Positions 1-8,020 of a stretch of DNA of 23,617 nucleotides are shown in pieces. Positions within the stretch are counted from its first letter, which is position 1. Every line of letters begins with the position of its first letter. The notes under the pieces were generated by a model. The model was given only the letters and a program-made list of their open reading frames with translations. It had not been told where the DNA came from and ran no database searches. Source of the stretch: Pullilachnospira_A gallistercoris (GTDB lineage: Bacteria > Bacillota > Clostridia > Lachnospirales > Lachnospiraceae); the NCBI GenBank assembly GCA_018712125.1, contig DVHM01000057.1, forward strand, positions 1 through 23,617. Reading direction: 5' to 3'. The translations under genes were made by a program, and so were the position numbers.

Positions 1-97
1 GCCTTCTTCGTACAATGTCCGAAATACGAAATCCGGCAAATGTATGGTATAAATACGGTTTCGGGGCTGTGAAGCCGTATCTCCAAACAACATCAGC
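1..97 (-). other. 5' leader of a transcript leaving the window
   Basis: This is the stretch expected to be transcribed leftward from the promoter at 104-132. It contains a hairpin with arms at 53-58 and 75-80 (ATACGG/CCGTAT), extended by an inner TTC/GAA pair after one mismatch. A short minus-strand reading frame opens with ATG at 98-100 and stays open to the edge, but it has no ribosome site and resembles no protein I know, so I read the stretch as untranslated leader. A purine-rich GAAGAAGG lies at the very edge and could be the ribosome site of a gene starting just outside. No riboswitch family was recognised. Confidence 0.4.
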
Positions 98-103
98 CAT
101 AGT

Positions 104-132
104 ATTATAGTACACCGACCGGGGCGTGTCAA
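104..132 (-). promoter_or_regulatory. consensus sigma-A promoter reading leftward
   Basis: On the minus strand the -35 box is TTGACA (127-132) and the -10 box is TATAAT (104-109), separated by exactly 17 bases. Both hexamers match the housekeeping consensus perfectly. Transcription should start near position 97 and run out of the window. Confidence 0.8.
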
Positions 133-199
133 TCAATTTTTGCATTCTTCTGTGGATTTCTTCCGTGGATCCGCAAATTTTTCGCATCGGAGTTTTTCA

Positions 200-219
200 C
201 GGTTTTCCTAGGGAAACCG
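200..219 (-). other. hairpin downstream of the acetyltransferase gene
   Basis: CGGTTT and AAACCG arms flank CCTAGG, making a near-palindrome ten bases past the stop codon of the acetyltransferase gene. No T-run follows it on the minus strand, so calling it an intrinsic terminator would be weak. The rest of 133-228 shows nothing I can name. Confidence 0.25.
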
Positions 220-228
220 CAGAGGGAC

Positions 229-825
229 TCATGAATGCTGCCAGACCGGATATCGCCGCCGATCCTCCTCTGTGATCTCCCGCAGCACCCGGCAGGGAAC
301 TCCCACCGCCACCACGTTCGCCGGAATCGATTTTTTTACCACGCTGCCGGCGCCGATGACGGTATTGTCCCCGATGGTAACTCCCGCCAGAATCGTAGAC
401 CCGGCACCGATCCACACGTTATTGCCGACGACGATGGGCTTCGCCACCTCCATCCCCGCCTTCCGCTGTTCGGGGTCGATGGCGTGCTCCGCCGTGGTAA
501 AACAGCAGTTCGGCGCGATAAAAACGTTGTCGCCAAAGGTTACTTTCGCCCCGTCGGTAACCACCAGATTATGGTTCGCGTAAAAATAATCTCCTACTGA
601 AATATTGTACCCGTAGTCACACCAGAAGGGCGGCACGAAGGTCACATGTTTCCCCATCCCCCCGAGCAGACCCGAGAGAATGTTCATCTGCCCCTCCCGG
701 TCATTTGGGGAGAGCTGATTGTACCTCCAGCACTTGTCCTTGCACGTGGCGATAACCGCCTCGATCTTCGGATTGTAATTCGCGTCAAAAAGATATCCGA
801 TGGGATTATCCACTCGCTCCGCCAT
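229..825 (-). CDS. sugar O-acetyltransferase (maltose/galactoside acetyltransferase type)
   Basis: This is a 198-residue cytoplasmic enzyme of the left-handed beta-helix (hexapeptide repeat) family, expected to move acetyl from acetyl-CoA to a sugar hydroxyl. Residues 1-55 form the usual helical Maa/LacA N-terminal domain. Isoleucine/valine/glycine-rich hexapeptide turns follow (GDNVFIAPN, GNNVWIGAGSTIL, GDNTVIGAGSVV). His114 in TTAEHAID is the expected catalytic histidine. The start at 825 has AACAGGAGG seven bases upstream; an open extension to 969 lacks a ribosome site and any family similarity, so it was rejected. Length fits the family. It is divergent from the sigma-factor gene. The natural sugar acceptor cannot be told from sequence, so lacA or maa is not assigned. 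Confidence 0.92.
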   Translation of the reverse strand: MAERVDNPIGYLFDANYNPKIEAVIATCKDKCWRYNQLSPNDREGQMNILSGLLGGMGKHVTFVPPFWCDYGYNISVGDYFYANHNLVVTDGAKVTFGDNVFIAPNCCFTTAEHAIDPEQRKAGMEVAKPIVVGNNVWIGAGSTILAGVTIGDNTVIGAGSVVKKSIPANVVAVGVPCRVLREITEEDRRRYPVWQHS

Positions 826-871
826 TTGCGTTCCTCCTGTTGTTTCCTCTGTTTTGAAAATTTCTGAGCCC

Positions 872-900
872 ATTCTACCATGTTTTTCTGCCGATGAAAA
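872..900 (-). promoter_or_regulatory. possible promoter of the acetyltransferase gene
   Basis: On the minus strand TTTTCA (895-900) and TAGAAT (872-877) are separated by 17 bases, about 45 bases upstream of the chosen start codon. The -10 box is good and the -35 box matches at four of six positions. Confidence 0.45.
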
Positions 901-952
901 ACTGTCTGTGAAAATATGATAAAATGGATTCGGAAAAAACATGAAAATAATC

Positions 953-978
953 TGTAACGAACAGAGCATTCGCGCGTC
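953..978 (+). promoter_or_regulatory. ECF-type promoter, probably autoregulated by the sigma factor
   Basis: TGTAAC (953-958), 16 bases, then CGTC (975-978) matches the bipartite layout of extracytoplasmic-function promoters such as those of SigM, SigV and SigW (AAC-type -35, CGT-type -10). It lies about 40 bases before the sigma-factor start, where a self-controlled promoter is expected. Confidence 0.6.
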
Positions 979-1018
979 TTATAAGTGAAAGAAACAAAAG
1001 AGAGGGGAGGTGGTCGGA

Positions 1019-1549
1019 TTGACCGAAGAGTTTGAGCAGCTTTACCGGGACTATTTTCAGTTTATCTATCTGTACGCCCTCTCCCTTACCAGAGACGAGG
1101 ACCTGGCGGAAGAAATTACCCAGGAGACATTTTTCCGGGCGATGGAACACATCGACCGCTTTGAGGGACGCAGCCGGGCCACCACCTGGCTGTGCCGGAT
1201 CGCGAAAAACCTCTACCTCTCCCACTGCCGGGACTCCAGGCGGTTCGCTGCTGAAGCTTCCCCGGAAGATCTTCCTGCCGCAGACACGCCGGGCAGAACC
1301 AACCAACACAGAGCCGGACGCACTGCCGGGCAGAAGGATCTGGAGACCGCCCTCATCGACAGGGAGCAGGCCATGGCCATCCACAAGGTACTCCACAGGC
1401 TGGAGGAGCCCTACCGGGAAGTCTTTCAGCTGCGCCTCTTCGCAGAGCTGTCCTTCGCCCAGATCGGGGAAATCTTCGGCAGGACGGAAGGTTGGGCCAG
1501 AACGACCTACTACCGGGCGAAAATCAAAATAAAGGAGGGATTACTATGA
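1019..1549 (+). CDS. ECF-family RNA polymerase sigma factor
   Basis: This 176-residue group 4 sigma factor directs RNA polymerase to stress or envelope-response promoters. Region 2 spans about residues 4-72, with the typical DAEE-like stretch (DEDLAEEITQETFFRAM) and a tryptophan-containing RATTWLCRIAKN. Region 4 spans about residues 110-170 (YREVFQLRLFAELSFAQIGE helix-turn-helix). I chose the TTG at 1019 because GGGAGGTGG lies at ideal distance; the GTG at 1010 would overlap that ribosome site. The stop overlaps the anti-sigma start by four bases (ATGA), implying translational coupling. A likely self-recognised promoter sits at 953-978. The target regulon is unknown. Confidence 0.93.
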   Translation: MTEEFEQLYRDYFQFIYLYALSLTRDEDLAEEITQETFFRAMEHIDRFEGRSRATTWLCRIAKNLYLSHCRDSRRFAAEASPEDLPAADTPGRTNQHRAGRTAGQKDLETALIDREQAMAIHKVLHRLEEPYREVFQLRLFAELSFAQIGEIFGRTEGWARTTYYRAKIKIKEGLL

Positions 1550-2373
1550 AGGTACCGTGCAACATCATCGAAGACCTGCTTCCCCTCTACCACGACAACG
1601 TGTGCAGCGAGGAGAGCAGAGCTATGGTAAAGGAACATCTGCAGACCTGCGAAAAGTGCCGGACGCTGCTGGCCATGATGGACGACAATATCGAAGAGGC
1701 CGCTCTGATAAATGACGACCGCCCCATCCGGGCCATGAAAAAGGCCTGGGACAGGACCAAGAAAAAATCCTTCCGCAGAGGGATGCGCATCGGCATCACG
1801 GTCATTGCCGTCATCGCGCTTCTCGTTCTTGCTGTCCTTTTCGTCCCGGTTTCCAGACATTACGACAAAACCTACACCAACGTGTACTATCCCGACGGAA
1901 CACCCGCCGATGTGACGATCCAGGTGGACTGCTGGGATCTGGCCTATCTGACACTGCGGTACCGGATTACCGGATCGGTAACCGTTACCGATAATCAGAC
2001 AGGAGAATCCCACGAGCGTTTGTTCGAGATGGAGTACTCCTATGACAGAGGAAATAACAGAACACCTATTCTGGAAGACCTGAAAAACTTTTTTGCCCCC
2101 ACAAAAGCCGCCTGGCAACATCTTTACGACTATATTCCCGAGTGGGGAACTTACAGTCAGTACCAGTACAACGGCTGCCTCCTGTATGAAAACTATCTGG
2201 ATCAGATCCTGGTAATGGACGAATTTGCCTTTGAGCCCAACGATATCGACGAAGGCGGACAGATTTATCTGGCCTCCGCCGACGAGGACACCACCTACGA
2301 CGAACTGCTCAAGACGTTCTACCGGCATTTCTTCTATGACCGGAATGAGATCAGGGAGTACTGGGGAATATAA
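1546..2373 (+). CDS. membrane-anchored zinc-finger anti-sigma factor
   Basis: This 275-residue protein is the probable partner that holds the upstream sigma factor inactive at the membrane. The N-terminus has the zinc-binding anti-sigma pattern His31-x3-Cys35-x2-Cys38, with further cysteines at 5 and 20. A basic stretch (KKKSFRRGMR) precedes one transmembrane helix at about residues 82-103. The remaining 170 or so residues would be extracytoplasmic and are rich in Tyr, Asp and Thr; I recognise no sensor domain there. The start is the ATG inside the ATGA overlap, with AAAGGAGG upstream. Family membership is clear; the signal sensed is not. Confidence 0.88.
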   Translation: MKVPCNIIEDLLPLYHDNVCSEESRAMVKEHLQTCEKCRTLLAMMDDNIEEAALINDDRPIRAMKKAWDRTKKKSFRRGMRIGITVIAVIALLVLAVLFVPVSRHYDKTYTNVYYPDGTPADVTIQVDCWDLAYLTLRYRITGSVTVTDNQTGESHERLFEMEYSYDRGNNRTPILEDLKNFFAPTKAAWQHLYDYIPEWGTYSQYQYNGCLLYENYLDQILVMDEFAFEPNDIDEGGQIYLASADEDTTYDELLKTFYRHFFYDRNEIREYWGI

Positions 2374-2430
2374 TTCCCCGATAAAAGGCATCTGTACACA
2401 AAGAGACATACAAAACCCTCCACAGCAAAA

Positions 2431-2479
2431 GGGAAGGCTCCGCCGACAGCATTCGGCAGGGCCTTCCCCTTTCTTTTTT
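2431..2479 (+). terminator. strong intrinsic terminator after the sigma/anti-sigma operon
   Basis: GGGAAGGC (2431-2438) pairs with GCCTTCCC (2461-2468), with an inner GCCGA/TCGGC stem, followed by TTTCTTTTTT. On the minus strand the same hairpin is followed by TTTTGC, so it may also serve weakly for the converging solute-binding-protein gene. Confidence 0.88.
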
Positions 2480-2518
2480 CTATTCACTCCATGATAAAAA
2501 CCGGGTTTCTCCCACGTT

Positions 2519-4462
2519 CTATTTTCCGAACAATTCATCCACAACCGACTGGTAAATCTCTGTCACTTCGTCCACGCCAAGATCGTTCAGACCTTCCACA
2601 TAAGTATCCCAGCCGTCCAGGCCGTTCTTGATCAAATCCGGTGTATGCTGTGACATGTAATCGTAAACTGAGGTATATATATCTCCATAGGTTTCATTCT
2701 GCTCATCGGTAAACTGGGCATTGTAATCGGTCACTGCCGCGCTGTTCACATACAGAGCATACTGCTCCAGTCCATCGGTAATGACCTTCGACTGTCCCTT
2801 GTCGATGGTATAGTCGAGATTCGGTCCTGATCCTGTCATCTCAATTCCAACTGCCAGTCTCATAAATCTCAGAGCACCGCCGATATCTCCACTGGTGTCA
2901 AACGTCATCACATACTGGGTCTTACCGTCCTCATCCTGACTGACTGTGTAGGCTCCATTCAGCCCGTTCTCCTCATACAGGTTATTCTCGATATCTGCCG
3001 ACGCGAGCTGTTCCGCGCTCAACCCGAAGGTTCTCGTTCTCGCTCCATCCTCCGTGTACAGCCAGTTGAACATGGTAAACAGCGCTGCCAGCGCGTCCTC
3101 ACTTTTGTCCTCCGCTGCGGTCGAAATACCGATCTTGCCGGAGATCCGGCTGCCCTGATAGAAGCCGTCCGGCGTGTTAAACTTCTGCGCATCCGTTCCG
3201 TACACATCGTTGATGGGCTGTGAACATCCCATCACGTAGGCGTCCTGCTGATCCTCCGCATTCGCGCAGGTTACCCGGATCGTATCGCCGATGCTGGACA
3301 TGTAGCTGTACCACATGCCGACCATGCCCTGAGCGGTGCCGGTCTGGTTGATCTGGAAGAACATATCAGAGGCTCTGGTCTCAAACCGGGTATCCAGCCA
3401 CCCCTCCTCATTCCAGTGATTCAGGCACTCCAGATAGGTCTTGAAGTTGTCAGTGGTACCGTCAAAGTATACGTTCTGATCCGCGTCCTTGCTCCACATA
3501 CCGTTACCGCCGCCAAAGGAGGAAACCAGGTCTCCTGTCGCTGTAAATCCCGGATAATAAACCGTTGTGCAGTAGGCATCGGGGTTGTCGGTAAATCCTC
3601 TCTCGTCAATGGCCTTCTTGAAAGCCTCAAACATCCACTCCCAGTCACTGATGGTATAGGGATCGGTCTTTCCGCTGGGGAAGATCACATTGTCTGTGTA
3701 ATCATTGTTGGGATCCTCGCCCTCGCTGCTGGTAAATTCTGTCACTTCGTTTACTTTCCAGCCTTCCATATTGCCGGAGGCAACCGCCGCGTCCAGCGGT
3801 GTTACCGCCGGATGACCGTTTTCCTTTACATAGTCACTGTCCCAGTCCCACACATACTCGGTGGGCTCCGCGTATTTTACCACCCAGTCACGGCGGTATA
3901 CATAGCCGCCCCAGGGCACATCATTGCCGTCTTTGATGCAGGCCAGCTGATAGTAATGGGTCTTTCCATCCTCATCTGTGGTAGTTACCAGCGCCTTGAT
4001 ATCCGGATTGGCATCCAGCAACGCCACATAATTCGGACAGTACTTTTCCACATAGTCAGTCAGATCCATCAGGATCCCCTCATTTACCATGGTCTGAGCA
4101 TTGTCTGTGGCCGCCGACAGATCCATGATATCCGTATAGTCGCCGGTGCTGAGCATCGTATTGAAGTTGTCCTGTTCGGAGCCTGCAATGGGCGCCTGGA
4201 ATGTAAATTTCAGGCTGGTCCCGTTCTCAGCAGTACCGATCGTCCCGTTTTCCACATCCCAGTACTGCTGATTCAGCCACTCTACAGCCGGATTATCCTC
4301 ATATTTATCATAGTAAGTCCCGTTCCCATCCGTCATATAGATCCACCAGGAAAACGTATTGTCGTCCTCATCGGCAGACTGATTTCCGCATCCGGTAACC
4401 GCCAGCATGGAGCAGGCCGTCACAGCCGCAAGCCCCAGACTGAGCACTCTTTTAAGTTTCAT
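2519..4462 (-). CDS. extracellular solute-binding lipoprotein of an ABC importer (large, family 1 type)
   Basis: This 647-residue lipoprotein should capture a ligand, probably a carbohydrate, outside the cell for an ABC importer. A basic, hydrophobic signal peptide ends in a lipobox at about residues 21-25 (VTGC), so the mature protein would be lipid-anchored at the cysteine. The body resembles the long LplA/YtcQ-like group: NTMLSTGDYTDIMDL near residue 100, EWMFEAFKKAIDE in the middle and a tryptophan/tyrosine-rich second lobe. The start at 4462 follows AGGAGGGATACT; the longer frame to 4567 lacks this support. No permease or ATPase genes are adjacent: the neighbours are the AraC regulator upstream and a terminator downstream. 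The ligand is unknown. Confidence 0.9.
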   Translation of the reverse strand: MKLKRVLSLGLAAVTACSMLAVTGCGNQSADEDDNTFSWWIYMTDGNGTYYDKYEDNPAVEWLNQQYWDVENGTIGTAENGTSLKFTFQAPIAGSEQDNFNTMLSTGDYTDIMDLSAATDNAQTMVNEGILMDLTDYVEKYCPNYVALLDANPDIKALVTTTDEDGKTHYYQLACIKDGNDVPWGGYVYRRDWVVKYAEPTEYVWDWDSDYVKENGHPAVTPLDAAVASGNMEGWKVNEVTEFTSSEGEDPNNDYTDNVIFPSGKTDPYTISDWEWMFEAFKKAIDERGFTDNPDAYCTTVYYPGFTATGDLVSSFGGGNGMWSKDADQNVYFDGTTDNFKTYLECLNHWNEEGWLDTRFETRASDMFFQINQTGTAQGMVGMWYSYMSSIGDTIRVTCANAEDQQDAYVMGCSQPINDVYGTDAQKFNTPDGFYQGSRISGKIGISTAAEDKSEDALAALFTMFNWLYTEDGARTRTFGLSAEQLASADIENNLYEENGLNGAYTVSQDEDGKTQYVMTFDTSGDIGGALRFMRLAVGIEMTGSGPNLDYTIDKGQSKVITDGLEQYALYVNSAAVTDYNAQFTDEQNETYGDIYTSVYDYMSQHTPDLIKNGLDGWDTYVEGLNDLGVDEVTEIYQSVVDELFGK

Positions 4463-4521
4463 AGTATCCCTCCTGTTTTCTGAAAGTTCATCAGGCGTCA
4501 GGCACTTTTCTGCCCGCCTCA

Positions 4522-4564
4522 GATAACTGTAGGATAGACTATGCTGTCGGCTCAGACTGTTATC
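4522..4564. promoter_or_regulatory. inverted repeat upstream of the solute-binding-protein gene
   Basis: GATAACTGT (4522-4530) and ACTGTTATC (4556-4564) form eight complementary pairs around one mismatch. They lie in the 132-base gap between the AraC-type gene and the lipoprotein gene. This could be a regulator site or an RNA stem. I see no convincing -35/-10 pair nearby. Confidence 0.3.
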
Positions 4565-4594
4565 CATGTGCTTTTTGTATCACATTTTCGCTTT

Positions 4595-5782
4595 TTATCC
4601 CCGGCTGTAGTGCTGTCGGTATTCCTTTGGCGTCATATGAAAAATCTTTTTGAAGCTGCTGGCGAAATGGCTGGGCGAAGAAAAACCGAAATACTCGGAA
4701 ATCAGCGCGATGGAATAATCGGAAAATTTCAGCAGGTTGGCCGCATGATGACACTTTTCCTGAAGAATGTACTGCTGAATCGATATTCCCTCCGCCTCGG
4801 CGAATCTGTGAGACAGATACCCGCGGCTGATGCCGATGGCCGGGGCGATATCGCTGACACGGATATCTTTCCGCAGATTTTTCGCGATATAGTCCTTACA
4901 CTTATCCACATAAATGTACTGGCTTCTCTGTTTTTTTGCCTCCCGGACTTTCTCTGTAAAAGCGACCTGCGCCCGATAGCCAAGCATTGTGAGCGCCCCT
5001 GTATCCCCGCGGCAGTTTTCCAGCTGACGCAGATAGACATCCCCCAGCTCATAGGCTGCCTCCGGGGAGACGCCGCCTTCCACCGCGGCACGAGTCAGCA
5101 GAGTGATTGTGATAATATGGATATACTCCATCTCTCTCTGATGGTTTGGGGAAAATTCGGCAATATCCTCAATCTGCGGCGTCTCCCCGCTTATCAGCCC
5201 CTTTACCTTCTCCACATCGCCGTTTCGCACCGTGTCCATCAGCAGATTCTCAAACCTTACTCCCCGCTCATGACCCCGATCTGTCTCCGACTGCTCCAGC
5301 ATATAGTCCTCCAGAGTCTGCTCCTGATTCCAGTCCTCCAGCCCGATTTTCCTGCATCGGACTGCGATATCCGCATAATCCGGCTTCTCTCCGGTACTCT
5401 GGGAGAAGGCCAAAGCCAGGAGTTTTGTCATCAACCCGATCCCCATGTACCGGATCTCCGGAAGCGATTTCAGGTTATGTCTTCTCCGGTATTCCTCCAG
5501 ATCCATCTTTTTCATTTTTTGGACGGACACCGGGCCAAAGCAGGCAAAGCCTCCCCCTGTATCCCGAAAGATGCCATAATAAATCCATTCATCTTCCAGA
5601 TAGATGACAGGGAAAGCGTTCCGGCAGCAGATGTTCTCCAGTTCTCCGCGCAGTTTTTCATCCCCCAGCACCGGCGCGTCCGGCTGAGCGGAAGAGGGCT
5701 GGACGAAGGACGCTTCCCCGTCCCAGCAAGCCATGGGAATTTGAAACATATCATATAATACCTGCAGAAAATACCGCTCCAT
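4595..5782 (-). CDS. AraC-family transcriptional regulator
   Basis: This 395-residue DNA-binding regulator has a C-terminal AraC-type double helix-turn-helix at about residues 292-392 (IRVSDIAPAIGISRGYLSHRF for the first, SIALISEYFGFSSPSHFASSFKKIFHMTPKEYR for the second). The long N-terminal part is not a cupin that I can recognise. It has short stretches (ENAFPVIYLEDEWIYYGIFRD-like, GGGFACFGPV) reminiscent of regulators with an N-terminal sensor of unknown ligand. The start at 5782 follows AAAGGAGAT seven bases upstream. It lies upstream of the solute-binding lipoprotein gene on the same strand, so control of that gene is a reasonable inference. It follows truA by 64 bases with no clear terminator between. 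Confidence 0.9.
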   Translation of the reverse strand: MERYFLQVLYDMFQIPMACWDGEASFVQPSSAQPDAPVLGDEKLRGELENICCRNAFPVIYLEDEWIYYGIFRDTGGGFACFGPVSVQKMKKMDLEEYRRRHNLKSLPEIRYMGIGLMTKLLALAFSQSTGEKPDYADIAVRCRKIGLEDWNQEQTLEDYMLEQSETDRGHERGVRFENLLMDTVRNGDVEKVKGLISGETPQIEDIAEFSPNHQREMEYIHIITITLLTRAAVEGGVSPEAAYELGDVYLRQLENCRGDTGALTMLGYRAQVAFTEKVREAKKQRSQYIYVDKCKDYIAKNLRKDIRVSDIAPAIGISRGYLSHRFAEAEGISIQQYILQEKCHHAANLLKFSDYSIALISEYFGFSSPSHFASSFKKIFHMTPKEYRQHYSRG

Positions 5783-5846
5783 CTTGCTATCTCCTTTCCA
5801 CTGAGGTCGTGCCGGTGCACAGGCTGCGCCACTCCTCCAAACGTTC

Positions 5847-6584
5847 TCAGAGGTAGGTAATCCCGATCATAGTCAGGCCGTGGGCCGGAGCCGTCGGTCC
5901 CGCCGCCCCTCTGTCCTTCGCCGCCAGAATCCGCCCCACGTCCTCCGGCTCCAGTTTTCCCGCCCCCACCAGAAGCAATGTCCCGGCGATGATGCGCACC
6001 ATATTGTAGAGAAACCCGTTTCCCGTGATTCGAATATGAATGATATCATCCTCCGTGCGCTCCACTGTAAGCTCGTAAACCGTGCGCACGAAGGTATTGG
6101 TCTGGGCCTTTACCGAGGAGAAACTGGTAAAGTCATGGGTGCCCACGAGAAACTGCGCGCCCTGACGCATCCGCCCCTCATCCAGGGGATGGCAGTAAAA
6201 GAGAGTGTCCCGCCGCAGCGTCGGCATCGGGAATTTCCGATTGAGAATCTTATACTCGTAGGTCTTTTGGCTGGCTGCAAAGCGGGGATGAAAATCCTCC
6301 GGCACCTCGCAGGAATCCTGCACCACGATGTCCTCCGGCAGCCGCTGGTTGATGGCATAGGAAATCTTCTCCGCCGGCATCCGGGTGTCGGTGTCGAAGA
6401 CCGCCACATTTCCCAGAGAATGCACGCCAGAGTCGGTGCGGCTGGCGCCGGTTACCGTGATCTCCTCTTTAAGCAGCCGGGAAAGTTCCCGGTTCAGCAC
6501 CTCCTCCACGGTAATCCCGTTGGGCTGCACCTGCCACCCGCAGTAATCGGTTCCGTCGTAGGCCACCACCAGTTTCACTCTCAT
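5847..6584 (-). CDS. truA: tRNA pseudouridine(38-40) synthase TruA
   Basis: This 245-residue enzyme isomerises uridines 38-40 of the tRNA anticodon stem to pseudouridine. The catalytic aspartate is Asp51 in the hallmark GASRTDSGVHSLGN motif. The N-terminus YDGTDYCGWQVQPNG and the later NGFLYNMVRIIAGTLL are also typical. Length is normal. The start is the ATG at 6584, which overlaps the stop of the upstream symporter gene by four bases (ATGA); a longer open frame to 6812 is symporter sequence in another frame. In many Firmicutes truA directly follows ecfT; here the symporter gene separates them. Confidence 0.97.
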   Translation of the reverse strand: MRVKLVVAYDGTDYCGWQVQPNGITVEEVLNRELSRLLKEEITVTGASRTDSGVHSLGNVAVFDTDTRMPAEKISYAINQRLPEDIVVQDSCEVPEDFHPRFAASQKTYEYKILNRKFPMPTLRRDTLFYCHPLDEGRMRQGAQFLVGTHDFTSFSSVKAQTNTFVRTVYELTVERTEDDIIHIRITGNGFLYNMVRIIAGTLLLVGAGKLEPEDVGRILAAKDRGAAGPTAPAHGLTMIGITYL

Positions 6585-8005
6585 GACTTGTTTTTCCTCC
6601 CACTGGGCGTCGTCCCGTCCGCCTTCCTTTTCTGATAATCCTTCAGGGAAGCCAGGGCCTCGCCGGACAGGGGATAGAGAACAATCAGGTTGAAGATCGT
6701 CATCAGGCCGATGCCCACATCTCCAAGATCCCAGACGAAGGTGTAGGCCGCCAGCCCGCCCACAAAGAGCATCACAAGAGCCAGCACTTTGTACAGGGTC
6801 TGGTAAATCCACTTATCGCCGAAGAGGTAGGTCACATTGGACCGGGCGTAAAACAGCACGCCAATGAAGGTGGAGAAGCTGAAGAGGGCCAGAATCCCGG
6901 CGATGAAAATCACACCGAACTCCCCGAGATGGAACCGCATGGCCTCCTGCAGGAGTCCCATGCCCTCCAGTCCAGCTGTCTGCTCCTGGGGCACCAGCAG
7001 AATGATGAAAGCCGTGCAGGAGCAGATCACGATGGTGTCGATAAACACCCCCAGCGCCTGGGCCAGTCCTGCCTTTGCCGGATGATCGCAATCCGCAGCC
7101 GCCGCGGCACAGGGCGCGGAGCCCGATCCGGCCTCATTGGAGAAAAGCCCCCGCTTGACGCCGTTCATGAGCACCGCACCGAAACCGCCCGCCACGGCCT
7201 GCCGCAGACCGAAGGCCTCCGAGAAAATCCGCTCGAACACCATGGGAAGCTGATCGATATTCAGCAGGATAATCACAACGGTAATCACGAAATAGCAGCC
7301 CGCCATAATCGGCACCATCACATCCAGCACCTTTACCGTGGCGTTTCTCCGCAGCACGATCACAGCCGCCAGCAGCGTCAGCACCACCGTGGTTGCGATG
7401 GGCGGAATCTGAAAGGCATTGTTGAAGGCCGATGTCACGGAGTTGCTGGTAACCTGGCTGATGCCGCACCAGCAGATCAGGCCGGATGTGGCAAAGAGCA
7501 CCGCCAGCACGGAGCGGCGGATCTTTTTGCCGCCTCTGATCTTCTCGGCAAAATGATGAATATAGTAGGCCGGGCCGCCCCGGTATCCACCATACAGGGG
7601 ATCCTCCTGCTTGTGAAGCTGGGCCAGCGTGGCCTCGATAAAGGCCGTGGAGGACCCCAACAGGGCGGTAATCCACATCCAGAACACCGCGCCGGCTCCT
7701 CCCGCCGAGATGGCCGCCACCACGCCCACCAGATTGCCCATGCCCACCCGCGTGGCCGTGGACACAATCAGCGTCTGAATGGTGGAGAGACTGTCCTCCT
7801 TATTTTTCCGCTCTGTCATGGCGCGGATCATATCGGGAAACAGCCGGATCGGCAGCACCCGGGTGCGGATCGTAAAGAAGATTCCCGTGGGAATCAGCAG
7901 AATAACCAGCAGAGAAAGACCCACGCTCCCCCCGCCAGGCAGAGGAAGCGTGATCAGATCTCCCCAGAGAAAATTGTAAACTTTTTCAATCAGTGTCACT
8001 ATCAT
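6581..8005 (-). CDS. AGCS-family sodium/amino-acid (alanine/glycine) symporter
   Basis: This 474-residue polytopic inner-membrane protein should import alanine or glycine with sodium (or protons). Family hallmarks are visible: TATRVGMGNLVGVVAAISAGG near residue 85, GGYRGGPAYYI near 138, NGVKRGLFSNEAGSGSAPCAAAAA near 280 and a late FSTFIGVLFYARSNVTYLFG. About ten hydrophobic helices can be counted. The start at 8005 has CAGGAGA eight bases upstream. It starts 15 bases after the ecfT stop and overlaps truA by four bases, so it appears to be part of the ECF-TruA transcript. Amino-acid preference cannot be fixed from sequence. Confidence 0.94.
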   Translation of the reverse strand: MIVTLIEKVYNFLWGDLITLPLPGGGSVGLSLLVILLIPTGIFFTIRTRVLPIRLFPDMIRAMTERKNKEDSLSTIQTLIVSTATRVGMGNLVGVVAAISAGGAGAVFWMWITALLGSSTAFIEATLAQLHKQEDPLYGGYRGGPAYYIHHFAEKIRGGKKIRRSVLAVLFATSGLICWCGISQVTSNSVTSAFNNAFQIPPIATTVVLTLLAAVIVLRRNATVKVLDVMVPIMAGCYFVITVVIILLNIDQLPMVFERIFSEAFGLRQAVAGGFGAVLMNGVKRGLFSNEAGSGSAPCAAAAADCDHPAKAGLAQALGVFIDTIVICSCTAFIILLVPQEQTAGLEGMGLLQEAMRFHLGEFGVIFIAGILALFSFSTFIGVLFYARSNVTYLFGDKWIYQTLYKVLALVMLFVGGLAAYTFVWDLGDVGIGLMTIFNLIVLYPLSGEALASLKDYQKRKADGTTPSGRKNKS

Positions 8006-8020
8006 AGACTCATTCTCCTG

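Noticed and set aside
98..100. Gene start of a partial protein at the left edge (minus strand)
   Set aside because: The ATG lies at the predicted transcription start with no ribosome site, and the 33 visible residues resemble nothing known.
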